Source: Actinomadura macra NBRC 14102
Lineage (GTDB): Bacteria; Actinomycetota; Actinomycetes; Streptosporangiales; Streptosporangiaceae
Length of the DNA: 64,000 nt
NCBI RefSeq assembly: GCF_001552215.1
Contig: NZ_BCQT01000009.1
Span: forward strand, 124,001 to 188,000
Direction of reading: 5' to 3'
Shown: one piece after another, positions 24,180-31,139 of the stretch
How the letters are laid out: each line of letters begins with the position of its first letter
Position numbering within the stretch: the stretch's first letter is position 1
Position numbers and translations under genes: made by a program
The notes under the pieces: model-generated
Databases searched by the model: none
What the model was told of the DNA's origin: nothing
Seen by the model: only the letters and a program-made list of their open reading frames with translations

Positions 24180-25747
24180 ACGCACCCCAGCGGTCCTCGC
24201 TCAACGCCGCGCGCCGCGCGCGTGAGCTCGCGGCGCTGCCGGACGAGGTCGTGGACGTGCTGGTCGTCGGCCTCGGCGCGACCGGCGCCGGCGTGGCCCT
24301 GGACGCCGCGTCCCGCGACCTGTCGGTGGCCGCCGTCGACGCCCACGACCTGGCGTTCGGCACGTCCCGGTGGAGCTCGAAGCTCATCCACGGCGGGCTG
24401 CGCTACCTGGCCTCCGGGCAGGTGGACGTGGCGCACGAGAGCGCCGTCGAGCGCGGCGTGCTGATGTGCCGGACGGCGCCACACCTGGTCCGCGCGCTCC
24501 CGTTCGTCCTCCCGCTGACGCCGCTGGTGCCGCGCGCACACGCGGCGCTCGCCCACGCCGGGCTGCGTGCCGGGGACGCGCTGCGGCTGGCCGCCGGCAC
24601 CCCGCGCTCGGTGCTGCCCGGCCCGCGCCGGCTGTCGGCGGTCGAGACGCTGCGCCTCGCGCCGGCGCTGCGCTCGCACGGGCTGCGCGCCGGGCTGCTG
24701 TCGTGGGACGGGCAGCTCGCCGATGACGCGCGCCTGGTCATCGCGGTCGCGCGGACCGCCGCCGCGCACGGTGCCCGCGTCCTGACCCGGTGCCGGGCGG
24801 TGGCGCTGGCGGGCGACGGCGCGCTCGTCCGGGACGAGCTGACCGGCCGTGAGATCACCGTCCGGGCCCGCGCGGTGGTGAACGCGGCCGGGGTGTGGGC
24901 GGGCGGCCTGGTCGAGGGGGTGCGGCTGCGCCCGTCGCGGGGGACCCACCTGGTCGTGCGGGCGGAGGCGCTGCGCGGGACGTCGGCGGGGCTCCAGATC
25001 CCGGTCCCGGGCGGGAGCGGACGGTTCCTTCTGGTGCTCCCGCAGGGCGACGGCCGGGTGTACGTCGGTCTCACCGATGAGCCGGCGGACGGGCCCATCC
25101 CGGACGTGCCAGAGCCGACACAGGGCGAGATCGGGTTCCTGCTCGACGTCCTCGGCTCGGTGTTGGACGTGCCGGTGCGGCATGACGACGTGATCGGGGC
25201 GTTCGCCGGTCTGCGGCCCCTGCTGGACACCGGGCGGGACGGCGACACGGCCGACATCTCGCGCCGTCATGCCGTCTTGACCTCGCGGGAGGGCGTCGTC
25301 ACGATCGTCGGCGGCAAGCTCACCACCTACCGCCGGATGGCGCAGGACGCGGTGGACGCGGCGGTGGCGGCGCGCGGCCTGGACGCGGGCCCGGGCCGCA
25401 CGGCGCGCATCCCGCTCGTCGGCGCGGCCGCACCCAACCGGCTCGCCGCCCTGGACGCCCCGAGACGCCTGGTCCAGCGGTACGGAGCGGAGGCGCCGCT
25501 TCTGGCCGCGATGGCGGAGGACGAGCCGGCCTTGCTCCAGCCGGTCGTCCCGGGGCTGCCGGTGCTGGGCGTGGAACTGGCCTGGGCCGTCCGGCACGAA
25601 GGTGCCCTCGACGCGGGCGATCTCCTCGACCGGCGGACGCGGATCGGACTCGTCGCGGCCGATCGCGCCGCCGCCCTGCCCGCCGCCGAGGCGCTCCTGC
25701 CCGTCCAGGACGACACCGGCCTCAACGGGCGCAATGACTCAAGGTGA
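24176..25747 (+). CDS. glpD: Aerobic glycerol-3-phosphate dehydrogenase
   Basis: A 523-residue FAD enzyme oxidising sn-glycerol 3-phosphate to DHAP at the membrane. The GTG at 24176 overlaps the TetR stop by 4 bases. The FAD motif VVGLGATGAGVALDAASRDLSV (about 29-50) and the GlpD signature GTSRWSSKLIHGGLRYL (about 62-78) are clear, with GVWAGGLVEGVRLRPSRGTHLVV and VTIVGGKLTTYRRMAQDAVDAA downstream. The C-terminal domain is complete. In this setting it could feed DHAP to the divergent alkyl-DHAP-synthase-like enzyme. A second glpD elsewhere in the genome would be usual. Confidence 0.9.
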   Translation: MNAPQRSSLNAARRARELAALPDEVVDVLVVGLGATGAGVALDAASRDLSVAAVDAHDLAFGTSRWSSKLIHGGLRYLASGQVDVAHESAVERGVLMCRTAPHLVRALPFVLPLTPLVPRAHAALAHAGLRAGDALRLAAGTPRSVLPGPRRLSAVETLRLAPALRSHGLRAGLLSWDGQLADDARLVIAVARTAAAHGARVLTRCRAVALAGDGALVRDELTGREITVRARAVVNAAGVWAGGLVEGVRLRPSRGTHLVVRAEALRGTSAGLQIPVPGGSGRFLLVLPQGDGRVYVGLTDEPADGPIPDVPEPTQGEIGFLLDVLGSVLDVPVRHDDVIGAFAGLRPLLDTGRDGDTADISRRHAVLTSREGVVTIVGGKLTTYRRMAQDAVDAAVAARGLDAGPGRTARIPLVGAAAPNRLAALDAPRRLVQRYGAEAPLLAAMAEDEPALLQPVVPGLPVLGVELAWAVRHEGALDAGDLLDRRTRIGLVAADRAAALPAAEALLPVQDDTGLNGRNDSR

Positions 25748-25813
25748 CTCAAGGGTGACAAGTCGTCAACAGACCGTATGGACTCTGTCACTGCCTGGCG
25801 TAATCGGGAGGTG

Positions 25814-25832
25814 TTAGGTTACCCTTACCTAA
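25814..25832 (+). promoter_or_regulatory. Iron box (DtxR/IdeR/DmdR operator)
   Basis: TTAGGTTACCCTTACCTAA is a 19-base near-perfect match to the actinobacterial iron box TTAGGTTAGSCTNACCTAA, with the TTAGGT/ACCTAA arms exact. It is 28 bases before the TTG start of the sucrase/ferredoxin-like gene, so that gene should be repressed by Fe(II)-bound DtxR-type regulator and induced in iron limitation. Confidence 0.85.
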
Positions 25833-25860
25833 TTGCGATCAATGAACGCGGGGGGATTCT

Positions 25861-26766
25861 TTGACGCGCGGGAAGGGCTGTGCTCACTGTCCGGGCAGCC
25901 ACACAGGTGAGCGCCCGTGCCTGGCCAGTGCGACAACCAAGGCGGGGGCCTGGTTGCTCATCGAGCACCCCGGGCCCTGGCCCGAGCGCGTCGAGCGACT
26001 GGCCCAGCCCGAGGCGATCGCCCGGGTCGTCCGGGCGGCACAGGCGAAGGGCATCCGCCCGCAGCTCATTCGCCGGCCGGGGCGCCGGCGGCGCACGACG
26101 CCCCTCCAGGTGTACGCCGCGTACTCACTCGGAACCGAGGTCTGGATCGAGGGTCGCGAGCTCGCCGATCCGGCCGAACTGGCCGGGCTCGACCTCGACG
26201 CCCTCGCGGCGGGCACTCCCCCGGGTTTCGGCGAACCGGTCCGCGAGCCCGTCCTGCTGGTCTGCACGCATGGGCGGCGCAACGCCTGCTGCGCGCGGAC
26301 GGGCGCCCCGCTGGCCCGCACCCTCTCCGGACGTTTCGAGCGCCTTGTCTGGGAAACCACACATGTCGGCGGTGACCGTTTTGCAGCGAATTTGGTATGT
26401 CTTCCCCACGGGCTCTACTACGGCGACCTCGGCGAGACCGAGGCCATGACGGCGGTGGACGCCTACCTGCGCGGCGAGGTCGTGCTCGACCGGCTGCGCG
26501 GGCGGGCGGGACTGCCGGAACCCGCGCAGGCCGCGGAGCACCACGTCAGAGCACTGACGGGGCTGCTGGGGCTGGACGCGATCACCATCGAGTCCATCAC
26601 CGGGGCCTCGCGCTACGAGGCGGTCGTCACCAGCAGGGAGAGCCGTTACCGGGTCGTCGTGGAGGCCGTCCAGCAGTCCCACGCGTGCGGCCCGGAGTGC
26701 GGCGAGAACCAGAGAACCTACGTTGTTAGGGAACTCACCCTTCTCAACGAGGCGGCCCTCGTGTAA
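25861..26766 (+). CDS. Sucrase/ferredoxin-like family protein (thioredoxin-fold Fe-S protein)
   Basis: A 301-residue protein of the sucrase/ferredoxin-like family. WLLIEHPGPWPERV (about 32-45) and VCTHGRRNACCARTGAPLA (about 134-152) are family hallmarks; the Cys residues there probably bind a 2Fe-2S cluster in a thioredoxin fold. WETTHVGGDRFAANLVCLPHGLYYG follows. The TTG at 25861 is preceded by GGGGGA at good distance and I see no better start. An iron box 28 bases upstream marks it as iron-regulated. A redox role in iron release from siderophores or in Fe-S metabolism is plausible but unproven. Confidence 0.87.
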   Translation: MTRGKGCAHCPGSHTGERPCLASATTKAGAWLLIEHPGPWPERVERLAQPEAIARVVRAAQAKGIRPQLIRRPGRRRRTTPLQVYAAYSLGTEVWIEGRELADPAELAGLDLDALAAGTPPGFGEPVREPVLLVCTHGRRNACCARTGAPLARTLSGRFERLVWETTHVGGDRFAANLVCLPHGLYYGDLGETEAMTAVDAYLRGEVVLDRLRGRAGLPEPAQAAEHHVRALTGLLGLDAITIESITGASRYEAVVTSRESRYRVVVEAVQQSHACGPECGENQRTYVVRELTLLNEAALV

Positions 26767-26949
26767 TCTCGCGGAGGCCCCATTCGAGGGCTCCCTGTCG
26801 CACGACCCCAGGTTTCCGGAGTAACCGGACGGGGAACAGAGCGGCAACTCCAGACGTTGGACCATTCGGCGCTTCTGACGCATGTCTCCTGAAGCATGTC
26901 GAGCGTCCACGTCCCGAAATTGTTCGAAACCAATCAAGGTGGGTGTTCC

Positions 26950-27246
26950 ATGGCTCAGGTACGTCGGCAGGCAAACCTCCCTCGTCCCAGCTGGGGCTGG
27001 CAGGACGCCGCGGCGTGCCGGGGGGAAGACCTCGTCCTCTTCTTCGGTCCCGACGGCGAGCGCCAGCCCGAACGTGAGATCCGCGAGCGCAAGGCGAAGC
27101 AGATCTGCATGGGTTGTCCGGTCCGCACGGAGTGCCTGGACTATGCGGTGTCCCGGCCCGAGAAGTACGGCACGTGGGGCGGCCTCAACGAAGACGAGCG
27201 TGCATCCGAGCGCCGTCGCCGCATGCGTCGCGCCAACGCCGCCTAG
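26950..27246 (+). CDS. WhiB-family Fe-S transcription factor
   Basis: A 98-residue WhiB-like protein starting MAQVRRQANLPRPSWGWQDAAACRG, with AAGGTGGG upstream of ATG 26950. The four cluster Cys are in AACRG, QICMGC (two) and TECLDYA, followed by the signature turn YGTWGGLNEDER and a basic tail SERRRRMRRANAA that contacts DNA. WhiB proteins bind a 4Fe-4S cluster and the principal sigma factor region 4. I cannot assign the WhiB subclass safely. It is monocistronic, with a 183-base upstream region and a hairpin terminator after it. Confidence 0.93.
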   Translation: MAQVRRQANLPRPSWGWQDAAACRGEDLVLFFGPDGERQPEREIRERKAKQICMGCPVRTECLDYAVSRPEKYGTWGGLNEDERASERRRRMRRANAA

Positions 27247-27309
27247 CGGACCGACCCGTCCGCCCGAACGCTCCCATCGCGCACCCCGGCACGCCACCGA
27301 GAAACGTCA

Positions 27310-27334
27310 CGGCCCCGCACTGCGGGGCCGTTTG
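27310..27334 (+). terminator. Rho-independent terminator of the whiB-like gene
   Basis: CGGCCCCGC and GCGGGGCCG form a 9-base stem around a 3-base loop, followed by TTTGCG. It is 64 bases after the whiB-like stop. Confidence 0.8.
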
Positions 27335-27486
27335 CGTTGCCCGGAACCGGACACCTCCGGACCTCCGTGGATCACCCGGTCACATGTGTGTCACATGTGC
27401 GTTACAACGGCGTCCGGATTTCTGGTGCGTTTAGCGCACCAGGACGCACCGCGCGACTTATTCCCGGAAATTCAACCGATCCATTC

Positions 27487-28182
27487 TCAGGCGCCCGTCC
27501 CCGAGCGCGCCAGCCAGGCGATCACGTCGTCGTCGGCGAGCTGACCGAAGTCGCGGTACCACTGCCCGACCGCCCGGAACTCCCAGGGCGCCACGGGGAC
27601 CACCACGTCGTCCGCCTCGGCCTCCAGCGACCGGACGGTCTCCGCGGCGCCCACCGGCACCGCCAGCACCAGCCGGGACGGCCCGCGCCCGCGGACCGCG
27701 CGCAGCGCCGCGCGGGCGGTGCCGCCGGTGGCGAACCCGTCGTCCACGATGACCACCGGCCGCCCGTACATCACCGGCAGCGGTCTGCCACCCCGGTAGA
27801 CCTGGACGCGGCGGTCCAACTCGGCGCGCTCGGCGTCCACGATCGGCGCGAGGTCGTCCTCGGCCAGGCCGAGCCGTCCGAGCAGCTCCCGGTCGAACAC
27901 CGGTGAGCCGCCCTCCGCGATGGCCCCGACGCCGAGCTCGGGCTGCGGCGGATATCCGATCTTGCGGGTCACCAGGACGTCCAGCGGGCCGCCGAGCCGC
28001 CGGGCGACCTCGTACCCCACGGGGACACCCCCGCGTGGCAGTGCGAGCACCACAGCGCCCTCCAGACCCAGCGGAGCCAGCCTCCCGGCGAGCACCCGCC
28101 CCGCCTCTGCTCGATCCGCGTAGGGCAGCCGGACGGGCCTGCCCTTCCGCGGGTCGTCGCGCGCGGTTCTGTTCCAGGGCAT
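27487..28182 (-). CDS. Phosphoribosyltransferase-family protein
   Basis: A 231-residue protein with a type I phosphoribosyltransferase fold. The PRPP-binding loop is VVIVDDGFATGGTARAA (about 142-158). LALPRGGVPVGYEVARRLGGPLDVLVTRKIGYPPQPELGVGAIAEGG-like sequence near the N-terminus is characteristic of a widespread subgroup often found alone or fused to a hydrolase. The substrate base is unknown, and related proteins have been proposed to act on non-purine substrates. It is a single gene between convergent whiB and the phosphotriesterase-like gene. Confidence 0.87.
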   Translation of the reverse strand: MPWNRTARDDPRKGRPVRLPYADRAEAGRVLAGRLAPLGLEGAVVLALPRGGVPVGYEVARRLGGPLDVLVTRKIGYPPQPELGVGAIAEGGSPVFDRELLGRLGLAEDDLAPIVDAERAELDRRVQVYRGGRPLPVMYGRPVVIVDDGFATGGTARAALRAVRGRGPSRLVLAVPVGAAETVRSLEAEADDVVVPVAPWEFRAVGQWYRDFGQLADDDVIAWLARSGTGA

Positions 28183-28275
28183 CGGCGCACCCCCTCCCGG
28201 GGTCGCTAAGAGCCTCTAGTCAGCCCTACCCACGCTGGAGGCGGATTACATGCCCCGCCTGCCTCGAACGCACGT

Positions 28276-29262
28276 TCAGGCGCCGGTCAGCCAGCGCAGG
28301 GGGTTGTCCTTCAGGACGGCGTCGAGGGTCGCGTCGTCGGCGCCGGCGGCGCGGAGGGCGGGCAGGAAGATCTCGAACAGGTAGCCGTAGCCGCCGCCCC
28401 CGTTACGGGCGACGTGGGACATCCGGGAGACGCCGGTGCTCAGCAGCACCCGGTCGGCGTGGCCGGCCTCCAGCAGGTCCATGACGCCGCGGACGCGGGC
28501 GCCGATGGCCGCGTGCTCCTCCCCCGCCAGCCCGAGCGTGCCGAACGAGACGTACGCTCCGGTCTCGGCGATCTTGCGGTGCTGCCCCGGGTCGTCCACG
28601 CGGTCCTGCTGCCCGACCGCGACCCGCCCGGGGGACAGCCCGGCCGCGGTGAGGATCTCCAGCTGGGCGACGCCCGCGCGACCGTAGGTGGCCACCGACA
28701 GTCCGGAGTAGCGGGCGGCCTGGGCGGCGGCGCGCAAGCACGCCTCCTCCGCCTCCGTGGGCGCCTCGCCCCACGTGCCGATCTCCCCGATCACGCCGGG
28801 CAGGGAGTTGGTGCCGTCCAGACCGAAGCCGATCTCGGCGAGCAGCCGCTCGGCCAGCCGGTCGACCCCCGACGGACCGCTCCCGGTGGCGCCTGCGGCG
28901 AGCGCCTCCCGGACGAAGCCGGGGTGGAACGGCTCGGTGAACACGCCGGTCCCGGCGACCACCGCGACCCGCGCCCCGGCGCTGATCCGGGCGAGCGCGG
29001 CGGCGTTGCGTCCCATGCCCGTGCAGGTCAGGTCGACGACGAGGCCGAGACCGTGCTCGCCGCGCAGCGCCGCCAGTTCCCGCGTGACGGCCTTCTCCTC
29101 GTCCAGCCAGCGGTAGGGGTCGGACTCGGCCCGCTGGGGACGGGCCGGCCAGCGCAGGTCCATCTGCAGGTGCTCGTGGGAGAGCACGGGACCGGTGATG
29201 TCGGACGTCGCGATCGTGCCGGTCACGGTCCGGAGCCGGCCAGTCTCCTCACGGGGGGTCAT
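28276..29262 (-). CDS. Phosphotriesterase-family protein with altered metal site
   Basis: A 328-residue amidohydrolase-fold protein of the phosphotriesterase family. The N-terminal LSHEHLQMDLRW keeps the HxH pair, and GVIGEIGTWGEAPT keeps an acidic bridging position. The later ligands look lost: the usual His of the VHT segment is Tyr in SVATYGRAG, the usual GH(x)D is GQQDR, and the usual SHD near the C-terminus is LLSTGVSRM. The C-terminal GGGGYGYLFEIFLPALRAAGADD-like part is family-typical. It may be a lactonase-like enzyme with one metal or a pseudoenzyme; phosphotriesterase activity is doubtful. The start has a weak ribosome site. Confidence 0.82.
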   Translation of the reverse strand: MTPREETGRLRTVTGTIATSDITGPVLSHEHLQMDLRWPARPQRAESDPYRWLDEEKAVTRELAALRGEHGLGLVVDLTCTGMGRNAAALARISAGARVAVVAGTGVFTEPFHPGFVREALAAGATGSGPSGVDRLAERLLAEIGFGLDGTNSLPGVIGEIGTWGEAPTEAEEACLRAAAQAARYSGLSVATYGRAGVAQLEILTAAGLSPGRVAVGQQDRVDDPGQHRKIAETGAYVSFGTLGLAGEEHAAIGARVRGVMDLLEAGHADRVLLSTGVSRMSHVARNGGGGYGYLFEIFLPALRAAGADDATLDAVLKDNPLRWLTGA

Positions 29263-29319
29263 GTCAGGCGAGGCTACGACATATTTGCCATTTCGGGACG
29301 TCAGTCGCGGCAGTTTTAC

Positions 29320-30417
29320 CTACGCCCCATCGTCGGCGCCCTTCCGGGACGGCTCCCCACCCGGCTCCGCGCCCGGGTTCCCGCCCGGCTCCGCGGGCTG
29401 TTCGTCGGCCGGCTCCAGCTGCGCATCCCGGACGGCGCGCGCCCGCGCGGTCCCCACGCTCGGCCATAGCCGGTCGATCTCGGCGTTCAGCGCCGCCCCG
29501 ATCAACACCGCGAGCGCCGCCACGTATAGCCAGGCGAGCACCGCGATGGCGGCGGCAAGCGAGCCGTACACCGACACCCCGCTCAGTGAACCGGTCAGGT
29601 AGAGCCGGAGGGTGACGCTGCCGAGGATCCACATCAGCAGCGCGACGACCGCGCCGGGCACCTCGCGCCACCACGCCGTCCGCACCGGGACGCTCATGTG
29701 GTACAGGGTCGCCAGGAACGCGATCGACAGCGACACGACGAACGGCCAGTAGAACAACAGGACGAACCCCGCGCCCTCCGGCAGCGCGCGCCGTACCAGC
29801 GCGGGCCCCGCCACCAGCAGCGGGATGAGGATCAGCATGACCAGCAGACCCACGAGGTACAGGAAGAACGCGCGCAGCCGGGTGCGGACCACACCGCGGA
29901 TGCCCGACAGGCCGTAGGCGATGGTGATCGTGTCGACATAGACGTTGGTGGCCCGCGACCCGGCCCAGAGCGAGATCAGGAAGCTGACCGAGACGATGTC
30001 GGGGCTGCCGCCCTTGATCACGTCGTCGATCAGCGGCACGACGACCGAGTCCACCGCCGGGCCGGTCAGAACGGTCTGGGCGTGCTCGATCAGCCAGGTG
30101 CGGATGTCGGTGACCGTCTCGGCCCCGAGCGCGCCGCGAAAGTGGCCCATCGTGCCGATCAGCCCGATGACCAGCGGTGGAAGCGACAGCAGGGCGAAGA
30201 ACGCCGCCTCGGCGGCCAGTCCGGTCACGCGGTAGCGGAACGCCGCCACGGCCGTGCCCCGCACGAGCGTCCACGTCGTCCGGGCGGCCGTCCGCGCCCC
30301 CGCGCGGGCCCGTTCGGGCAGCCCGGTACCCGGCCCCTCGGAGCCGGTTCCCGCGCCCGCCCCGGGGCCGGGCTCCCCGGCCGGGGTGACGCCCGCGGCG
30401 CCGGAGACGGTGGTCAC
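29320..30417 (-). CDS. YihY/virulence factor BrkB family membrane protein
   Basis: A 365-residue integral membrane protein. After a 50-residue Gly/Pro/Ala-rich cytoplasmic start come about six hydrophobic segments, including GLAAEAAFFALLSLPPLVIGLIG-like sequence, AFFLYLVGLLVMLILIPLL and the family-typical SVYGSLAAAIAVLAWLYVAA followed by LIGAALNAEIDRLWP. The C-terminus is a Pro/Gly/Glu-rich tail with repeated PGG. YihY proteins were once called ribonuclease BN; that is not accepted, and their function is unknown. The gene reads toward the phosphotriesterase-family gene with a 57-base gap. Confidence 0.9.
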   Translation of the reverse strand: MTTVSGAAGVTPAGEPGPGAGAGTGSEGPGTGLPERARAGARTAARTTWTLVRGTAVAAFRYRVTGLAAEAAFFALLSLPPLVIGLIGTMGHFRGALGAETVTDIRTWLIEHAQTVLTGPAVDSVVVPLIDDVIKGGSPDIVSVSFLISLWAGSRATNVYVDTITIAYGLSGIRGVVRTRLRAFFLYLVGLLVMLILIPLLVAGPALVRRALPEGAGFVLLFYWPFVVSLSIAFLATLYHMSVPVRTAWWREVPGAVVALLMWILGSVTLRLYLTGSLSGVSVYGSLAAAIAVLAWLYVAALAVLIGAALNAEIDRLWPSVGTARARAVRDAQLEPADEQPAEPGGNPGAEPGGEPSRKGADDGA

Positions 30418-30643
30418 ACCGCCCCACGGTAGAGCGTTACGTGCCCGAAACTTTCCCCATCGCCCATTTCAGTGATCCACTCCGCGCGTCGCGTGCCGGC
30501 CGCCCCCTCGGCTCCGTCACTGCGGGGGGCGTGCCATCCCCCGGTCGTACATTCTCGCGCCCATACCCGCTTTGACGACCCGGAACGTCGTCCGGCCCAT
30601 GATCGTTACGGGGAGGTGCGAGCATCGCCGCCGATCGGTGACA

Positions 30644-30850
30644 ATGGGAGGTGTGATCTGCCAGTCATGCCGGGAGCGCCACCACGGGGAGTGCCGTGGT
30701 GGTTCGTGGTGCGACTGCCAGCACCAGCCCGTCTCGGATACCCGCCGAAGGCCCGTTACGCCCGGTGAGGGGCGCCTGGACGCCGCGCGGCCGGAGACGG
30801 ACACCGTCCCTCCCGCGGAGCCACAGGTGAACTGGAGGCGGCAGGGATGA
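30644..30850 (+). CDS. Small Cys/His-rich (zinc-binding-like) protein
   Basis: A 68-residue frame starting MGGVICQSCRERHHGECRG at ATG 30644. Cys and His residues in CQSC, RHHGEC and WCDCQHQP could hold one or two zinc ions. Short proteins of this look are common in actinobacteria, and their function is unknown to me. The tail is Pro/Glu-rich. The start is uncertain: ATG 30644 lacks a ribosome site, GTG 30653 is too close to GGGAGG, and a TTG lies further upstream. It ends 69 bases before the sulfur leader peptide but is probably a separate unit. Confidence 0.55.
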   Translation: MGGVICQSCRERHHGECRGGSWCDCQHQPVSDTRRRPVTPGEGRLDAARPETDTVPPAEPQVNWRRQG

Positions 30851-30882
30851 CTCTTCTCACGCGTCCGTATGCCGGACGTAAC

Positions 30883-30912
30883 TGGACAGTCCGCAAGACG
30901 TCGTGTCAGAGT
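30883..30912 (+). promoter_or_regulatory. Promoter of the sulfur assimilation operon
   Basis: TGGACA (30883-30888) and CAGAGT (30907-30912) are spaced 18 bases, with six bases between the -10 box and the ATG of the leader peptide at 30919. The transcript would start at or next to that ATG, that is, leaderless. Confidence 0.5.
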
Positions 30913-30918
30913 CTAGGC

Positions 30919-30996
30919 ATGACTGCTGCGGATCCGTTGCTGGCGAAGCGCCGGCACGTCGACTTCCTGCGCGTCCGCAGCGCGATCTGTCGCTGA
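30919..30996 (+). CDS. Leader peptide of the sulfite reductase operon (probable cysteine attenuator)
   Basis: A 25-codon frame, MTAADPLLAKRRHVDFLRV, ending in Ser-Ala-Ile-Cys-Arg-stop. Actinobacterial leader peptides before sulfur genes share the pattern RR-H-[VI]-D-x-x-R-V-x-S-A-[IL]-C, which this fits. The Cys codon next to the stop suggests that ribosome stalling on scarce Cys-tRNA controls the genes downstream. It appears leaderless, starting at the predicted transcription start. A hairpin follows at 31004-31034, and sulfite reductase begins 143 bases after the stop. The function is inferred from position and pattern; cysteine-responsive leaderless short ORFs are known in mycobacteria. 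Confidence 0.7.
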   Translation: MTAADPLLAKRRHVDFLRVRSAICR

Positions 30997-31003
30997 CGCC
31001 CCG

Positions 31004-31034
31004 ACCACGCCCTGCTCAGCCCCGGGCGCGTGGT
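31004..31034 (+). promoter_or_regulatory. Hairpin after the leader peptide (attenuator candidate)
   Basis: ACCACGC (31004-31010) and GCGTGGT (31028-31034) pair, with a further CCC/GGG possible inside. It begins eight bases after the leader stop codon, so a ribosome at the Cys or stop codon would cover or approach it. No T-run follows; a Rho-dependent or antitermination mechanism would be needed. Confidence 0.4.
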
Positions 31035-31139
31035 GCATCGGCGTCGCCTTTCGCCCCATCCTGCTCAGTGCCGAGCCGGCTGTTCGAGACTGCCGGTGCG
31101 CTACGTGTCCCTCACGACCACAAGATGAGGACGCGCGCC

